Below are positions 60,459-64,000 of a DNA stretch of 64,000 nucleotides, one piece after another. Origin of the DNA: an uncultured Prevotellaceae bacterium (GTDB lineage Bacteria > Bacteroidota > Bacteroidia > Bacteroidales > Bacteroidaceae); the NCBI GenBank assembly GCA_946410305.1, contig CAMJZV010000014.1:18573-82572 (forward strand). The letters run 5' to 3'. The notes beneath the pieces were generated by a model. It did not search any database and had not been told where the DNA came from. It worked only from the letters and a program-made list of their open reading frames with translations. Position 1 is the first letter of the stretch, and every line of letters starts with the position of its first letter. A program made the translations under genes and the position numbers.

Positions 60459-61523
60459 ATGAAAAAATTACTTTTTGCAGCCATGCTCTTATGCAGCATC
60501 GTGACAATGGCACAACAACAGGCATCCCCCATGAAGCCTGGTCGTACAGCCGATGGCATCATCTACTACTTGCCTAAGACCGCCATCAAATTCACTCTTC
60601 TGGTGGAGAAGAAGACATACAAGCCAGGTCCTTTCGCCAAATATAGTGAGAAGTTCCTGCGTCTGCGTGGTATCGGTCAAGAAGAAGAAGTAACCTACAG
60701 TCTTGGAAACTTCTCATTTACCCAGGTTGGTATTATTGACAGCACCAAGTGTTACTACGTCAAGACCAAAGGTGGCAAGTGTGAAAATGCTGATATTAAG
60801 CTCAGTGAAGATGGCATGCTACTTGCCATCAACGATGAGCCTGCTAAGCCAAAGGAAGAGGTACATTTTAAGCCCGCTCCCAAAGTCCCGCAGCCAGACC
60901 CCAAGCAGTTCCTGAATGCTGAAGTTCTCTCAGCTGGTAGCACAGCCAAGATGGCTGAGCTTACTGTTGACCAGATTATCGAACTGCAGGAGCGTCGCCA
61001 AGCTCTCATCACTGGTGAGGCCGAAGACATCCCTCAGGACGAGCAGCAGTTGCAGCTCATGATTGACGAGATTGACAAGCAGCGAGAGATTCTGCTGACA
61101 CTGTTCAGAGGTACCGTCGAACGAGACACCACAGAGCATATTGTTATTGTATGTCCTGAGAAGGAGATGGACCGACAAGTCATATTCCGTCTTTCAAAGA
61201 AATTAGGACTGGTAGATAAGGACGACCTCTCTGGTATACCTTATTATTTAAGTATAGAGAATCTGAATCGTACGTCAGAAGAGCAATATACTGTTGACGA
61301 GAAGAAAAGAGAAGGAGGCTTCTACCTCAATGTTCCTGGACGTGTAAAGATGACGTTTGATCGTGAAAACCACAGACTCGCTCAAATAGAGATTTACGAA
61401 GCTCAATTTGGATTTGTGCAGTTACGTGCTGGTTCACTTTTCAAACGATATGTGACCCATGTTGTTGTAAACCCCATCTTTGGTTCTGTTGACAAGATTA
61501 AGTTTGACATGAATTCCAAGTAA
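60459..61523 (+). CDS. DUF4831 family secreted protein
   Basis: A 354-residue protein with signal peptide MKKLLFAAMLLCSIVTMAQ. GIIYYLPKTAIKFTLLVEKKTYKPGPFAKYSEKFL and VTYSLGNFSFTQVGIIDSTKCYYVKTKGG are the marks of DUF4831, which is confined to Bacteroidota and has no known role. It follows nnr by 13 bases and ends in a bidirectional terminator. Confidence 0.85.
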   Translation: MKKLLFAAMLLCSIVTMAQQQASPMKPGRTADGIIYYLPKTAIKFTLLVEKKTYKPGPFAKYSEKFLRLRGIGQEEEVTYSLGNFSFTQVGIIDSTKCYYVKTKGGKCENADIKLSEDGMLLAINDEPAKPKEEVHFKPAPKVPQPDPKQFLNAEVLSAGSTAKMAELTVDQIIELQERRQALITGEAEDIPQDEQQLQLMIDEIDKQREILLTLFRGTVERDTTEHIVIVCPEKEMDRQVIFRLSKKLGLVDKDDLSGIPYYLSIENLNRTSEEQYTVDEKKREGGFYLNVPGRVKMTFDRENHRLAQIEIYEAQFGFVQLRAGSLFKRYVTHVVVNPIFGSVDKIKFDMNSK

Positions 61524-61550
61524 TAGGAGTTTCAAAACAATGAAAAACAA

Positions 61551-61579
61551 TAAAGGCTTTCCAGTTCGGAAAGCCTTTA
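61551..61579. terminator. Bidirectional terminator between DUF4831 gene and aldolase
   Basis: TAAAGGCTTTCC and GGAAAGCCTTTA form a 12-pair stem with a five-base loop; AT-rich on both sides. Confidence 0.8.
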
Positions 61580-61602
61580 TATATATAAATAGGTGTAACT
61601 GC

Positions 61603-62607
61603 TTACTCAGCGAGCTTACCGTCAGAACCAAGTACCTCCTTGATCTTGTGGATGTACATCTTCTTCATGTTCTCACGAGCGGGCTTCAGATACTGACGAG
61701 GATCGAAGTGGTCAGGATGCTCAGCGAGATACTGACGGATGGCAGCGGTCATGGCCAGACGAGAGTCAGAGTCGATGTTGATCTTGCAAACAGCGCTCTT
61801 AGAAGCCTTGCGGAGCTGCTCCTCAGGAATACCTACAGCGTCGGGCAGGTTACCACCGAACTTGTTGATTGTGTCAACCTCGTCCTGTGGAACGGAAGAA
61901 GAGCCGTGGAGCACGATGGGGAATCCAGGAAGCTTCTTCTCAATCTCAGCCAGCACGTCGAAAGCGAGTGGAGGAGGAACGAGCTTACCGGTCTTCGGGT
62001 CACGTGTGCACTGCTCGGGCTTGAACTTATAAGCACCATGAGAAGTACCGATGGAGATAGCAAGAGAGTCGCAGCCTGTGCGGGTAGCGAAGTCAATCAC
62101 CTCCTCGGGCTTGGTGTAGTGGCTTACCTCAGAGGCAACCTCATCCTCAACACCAGCGAGGACACCGAGCTCACACTCTACGGTAACATCATACTTGTGT
62201 GCATACTCTACAACCTGACGGGAGATCTTGATGTTCTCCTCGTAAGGCAGTGAAGAACCGTCGTACATCACTGAAGAGAAGCCCATGTCGATACAGTCCT
62301 TACAGAGTTCGAAGCTGTCACCGTGGTCCAGGTGCAGAACGATCTCAGGATGTGCGCAGCCCAGCTCCTTAGCGTAAGCAACAGCACCCTCAGCCATGTA
62401 GCGCAGGATGGTAGCGTTAGCATAGTTACGAGCACCCTTGGAAACCTGCATGATAACAGGTGACTTTGTCTCAACGGCAGCCTGTACGATAGCCTGCATC
62501 TGCTCCATGGTGTTGAAGTTGAAAGCGGGGATGGCATAGCCACCAGCAACTGCTCTCTTGAACATCTCGCGAGTATTCACGAGACCCAAATCCTTGTAAT
62601 TTACCAT
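61603..62607 (-). CDS. fba: Class II fructose-bisphosphate aldolase
   Basis: Zinc-dependent glycolytic and gluconeogenic aldolase of 334 residues. It has AIPAFNFNTMEQMQAI, VLHLDHGDSF (metal His and Asp), VMYDGSS, ECELGVLAG, ISIGTSHGAY and LHGSSSVPQDEV, with KINIDSD near the phosphate site. Length and motifs indicate the long class II type common in Bacteroidota. Transcribed alone. Confidence 0.96.
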   Translation of the reverse strand: MVNYKDLGLVNTREMFKRAVAGGYAIPAFNFNTMEQMQAIVQAAVETKSPVIMQVSKGARNYANATILRYMAEGAVAYAKELGCAHPEIVLHLDHGDSFELCKDCIDMGFSSVMYDGSSLPYEENIKISRQVVEYAHKYDVTVECELGVLAGVEDEVASEVSHYTKPEEVIDFATRTGCDSLAISIGTSHGAYKFKPEQCTRDPKTGKLVPPPLAFDVLAEIEKKLPGFPIVLHGSSSVPQDEVDTINKFGGNLPDAVGIPEEQLRKASKSAVCKINIDSDSRLAMTAAIRQYLAEHPDHFDPRQYLKPARENMKKMYIHKIKEVLGSDGKLAE

Positions 62608-62649
62608 AATTGAAATCTATTTAAATAGGTGAAAATATTAAATTGTCCA

Positions 62650-62678
62650 CAAAGTTAGGGAGAATTCTTCAAATACAA
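62650..62678 (-). promoter_or_regulatory. Aldolase promoter
   Basis: Minus strand TTG, 18 bases, TAACTTTG, 42 bases before the ATG. Confidence 0.55.
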
Positions 62679-62854
62679 GAAACTCAGCAAAAATAAATAA
62701 TGGCTTTTCACGGTTTTTAGCATTCCACAGCAGCTGTCACTGACAGACCATGCCAAAATGCAAACTGTAAATGACAAATTATCTGTAGACTGATGCCAGT
62801 AACAGGTGTCTCACGTTTTCAATCCAAACCAGTCCCCATGATTGACCGATTTAT

Positions 62855-63166
62855 TCACAAAACCGTAAGCGATATGCGCTTTCCTAACCCAGAGAATATG
62901 CGGAACAGGGTTGAGAGCTGTACATCAGCATGGCCGTTTTCAATCTTTGAGATATAGCTCTTCTTGGTACCAATCTTAGCAGCCAACTGTTCCTGCGTCA
63001 GTCCAGCTAAACGGCGCTGTTCCTTTAAGCACTCTGCCAAGCAGAATGCCTCAGCCTCCGTCTCAAAATTCTCACGAGCCTCCGTCCCACGCTCTCCGTA
63101 TTCAGCATCGAGCAGTTCGTCAAAACTCGTACACTCCATGATAGTTTCTTTCTTCTTTGCGTCCAT
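62855..63166 (-). CDS. HigA-like antitoxin (XRE family), orphan
   Basis: A 103-residue protein with the HigA/XRE helix-turn-helix LTQEQLAAKIGTKKSYISKIENGHADVQLSTLF after an acidic helical N-terminus (FDELLDAEYGERGTEAREN). Proteins of this layout are antitoxins for RelE/HigB-like toxins normally encoded just upstream. Here only a 15-residue ORF precedes it, overlapping by one base (TAATG). The start may be 63166 or 63139; the first fits the overlap. The antitoxin itself looks intact and may regulate other genes. Confidence 0.82.
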   Translation of the reverse strand: MDAKKKETIMECTSFDELLDAEYGERGTEARENFETEAEAFCLAECLKEQRRLAGLTQEQLAAKIGTKKSYISKIENGHADVQLSTLFRIFSGLGKRISLTVL

Positions 63167-63213
63167 TATTTCATCTCCTTCTTGAAGAGTTTTATAGTGC
63201 GAATTCTATTCAT
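63166..63213 (-). pseudogene. Collapsed HigB/RelE-like toxin ORF, 15 codons
   Basis: MNRIRTIKLFKKEMK followed by TAA that overlaps the antitoxin ATG. The start MNRIRTI is like toxin N-termini in this family and the end KLFKKEMK like their basic tails, as if all between had been deleted in frame. Promoter and coupling to the antitoxin are unchanged. The assignment rests on context and is tentative. Confidence 0.5.
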
Positions 63214-63233
63214 CGTTCATTACTTTAACGCTG

Positions 63234-63265
63234 CAAAGTTAATCAATTAATGAACAACTGCCAAA
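63234..63265 (-). promoter_or_regulatory. Toxin-remnant/antitoxin promoter
   Basis: Minus strand TTTG, 20 bases, TAACTTTG: consensus in both boxes and spacing. Confidence 0.75.
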
Positions 63266-63334
63266 TAATTCTATGATTATTTTGTTAGTTACTAGGCAAA
63301 ACATAAAGTGGACCAAGGAGATTGCGAAGCCACA

Positions 63335-63835
63335 CTCTGACCTCGGTCAGAGACCCGCCTTTTGTGTATTACTCATGTCAAGAATTAGATGTATGTGCAC
63401 AGGGGGACAGTCCCCCTGTGCACACATGATTGACCGACGAGTGTACAACTGGAAAATGATTTTCAAAAAACAGCCTCCACGTTCCACAAGCTAAGTGTAC
63501 AAAGGCGATAGCGGGGATTGGCCCTTCCACTTTGCCTCCACAAACCTTCCACATGCATATAAAGGTTCGCGCAGGGGTACCGTGCACAAAGAGGGAGCTG
63601 ACTTGGTTGTGGGATGGGCTGTCTTATGGTAAAACGGTGAGCACTTTTCAGAAAACGGTGACCGTTTTACCCTAAACGCTCACCGTTCTTGTGCAAGACA
63701 GCTGTCCTATTGGCAGACCAAGCCGTGGAGGCGATGTGGAAGCAAAGTGGAACGTCCGCGCGCGCCGTCCACACCCGCAAACCGCCTGTCTATCGGCATC
63801 TCAGGCATGTCCGTGGAATGTGGAGGCAATTATTT
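63335..63835. repeat. Large non-coding repeat element E2
   Basis: No gene is visible between about 63270 and 63944. E2 starts with hairpin CTCTGACC-TC-GGTCAGAG, then a 14-pair hairpin (GTGCACAGGGGGA / TCCCCCTGTGCAC, 63394-63424), CCTTCCAC-type repeats, three words AAAACGGTGAGCACTTTT (63631), AAAACGGTGACCGTTTT (63652) and inverted AAACGCTCACCGTTCTT (63674), ACAGCTGTCC (63698), and GATGTGGAAGC (63734). Same architecture as E1 with changed words. Confidence 0.65.
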
Positions 63836-63944
63836 GATTGCTACAATAATGAATAAATTTTTATGTTTTGGGGCAAAAATATGTCGAACAATGGAGTATT
63901 CTCAATAATTGTTTGTATTTGCCAGTAAATAAAAGATCATCAAT

Positions 63945-64000
63945 ATGGAACAGAAGCTTATTGCGAGAGACCGAGAGTGCTCTATGCTACGGGACTGCAT
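63945..64000 (+). CDS. Start of ATPase-like gene, cut by window end
   Basis: Eighteen codons are visible: MEQKLIARDRECSMLRDC. A start like this (RDRE-x-x-x-L) is usual in AAA family ATP-binding proteins of Bacteroidota with a PD-(D/E)XK-like tail. Too little is present for more. It follows element E2 and a weak TATTTG box at 63916. Confidence 0.45.
   Translation, partial: MEQKLIARDRECSMLRDC

Noticed and set aside
63394..63424. Strong hairpin taken as a terminator
   Set aside because: No T tract follows on either strand and no gene ends there; it is part of element E2.

Overview
The window reads as chromosomal DNA of a Bacteroidales bacterium, most likely Prevotella/Segatella-like. The evidence is Bacteroidota-type promoters (TTTG, about 20 bases, TAnnTTTG) in front of many genes, lineage-typical families (GldH, RicT/PSP1, DUF4292, DUF4831, DUF3332, WbqC, GH127, two-domain M23 protein, a bifunctional NAD(P)HX repair enzyme) and best-matching protein style throughout. 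Gene density is high and almost everything is core metabolism, envelope biogenesis and information processing; there is no prophage, no IS transposase, no CRISPR array and no rRNA operon. One tRNA gene (Leu, CAA) lies behind gyrB.

Layout. 1-4.6 kb: gyrB, tRNA-Leu on the other strand, manC and a GT4 glycosyltransferase. 4.6-9 kb: a helix-hairpin-helix outer-membrane protein, a decayed locus in which three gene remnants (VTC/polyphosphate polymerase, DUF2490, carbohydrate-binding lipoprotein) are stitched together by deletions, then murF. 9.4-12.4 kb: an ECF sigma / anti-sigma / secreted protein operon. 12.4-16.5 kb: folP-cdaA (c-di-AMP synthase), then pta-ackA (acetate/ATP). 16.6-19.3 kb: sufT-like / lpxH / kdgK operon, divergent from a Fur-family regulator whose promoter interlocks with it. 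19.3-24.7 kb: AGCS symporter, then dapB-lepB-degenerate signal peptidase-wbqC-DUF3332. 24.7-32.3 kb: methyltransferase, acetyltransferase-parE-S41 protease, mannonate/mannitol oxidoreductase. 32.3-40.9 kb: GH127 arabinofuranosidase, a large non-coding repeat element, bile-acid-type symporter, a tandem pair of cache sensors (only the second a complete histidine kinase), dgt. 41-45.6 kb: dut, TPR, DUF4292 and EnvC-like envelope operon. 45.7-51.5 kb: M20 deacylase, acyl-CoA ligase-prfB, a four-helix-bundle gene cassette, a 47-residue membrane protein, a CYTH protein and an orphan receiver. 51.6-55.3 kb: metF-holB-ricT-gldH. 55.4-58.8 kb: hpt-adk-obgE-M23 on the minus strand. 58.9-62.6 kb: nnr-DUF4831 and fructose-bisphosphate aldolase. 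62.8-64 kb: an orphan antitoxin with a collapsed toxin ORF, a second large non-coding repeat element, and the first codons of an ATPase-like gene.

Most notable signal. About nineteen short arrays share a hidden grammar: they are tandem imperfect heptamers, usually five units (35 bases), yet the heptamer 'word' differs from locus to locus (GAATGTT, TAGTGAA, GCCAATA/GCTAAAA, ATTCATA, ATTAAAG, CTCACCA, CTGTCAA). They fill intergenic gaps, abut promoters, supply start or stop codons, and lie in frame inside core enzymes (murF, folP, wbqC, a methyltransferase, parE, holB, a signal peptide). Two of the longest carry small hairpins and share a 99-base core in inverted orientation; another pair brackets the AT-rich four-helix-bundle gene like the ends of a cassette. 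Two larger non-coding elements (34.9-35.4 and 63.3-63.8 kb) show the same behaviour on a bigger scale: same arrangement of word, word, inverted word, but different words. All functional names are from recognition of protein sequence by eye; no database search was run.
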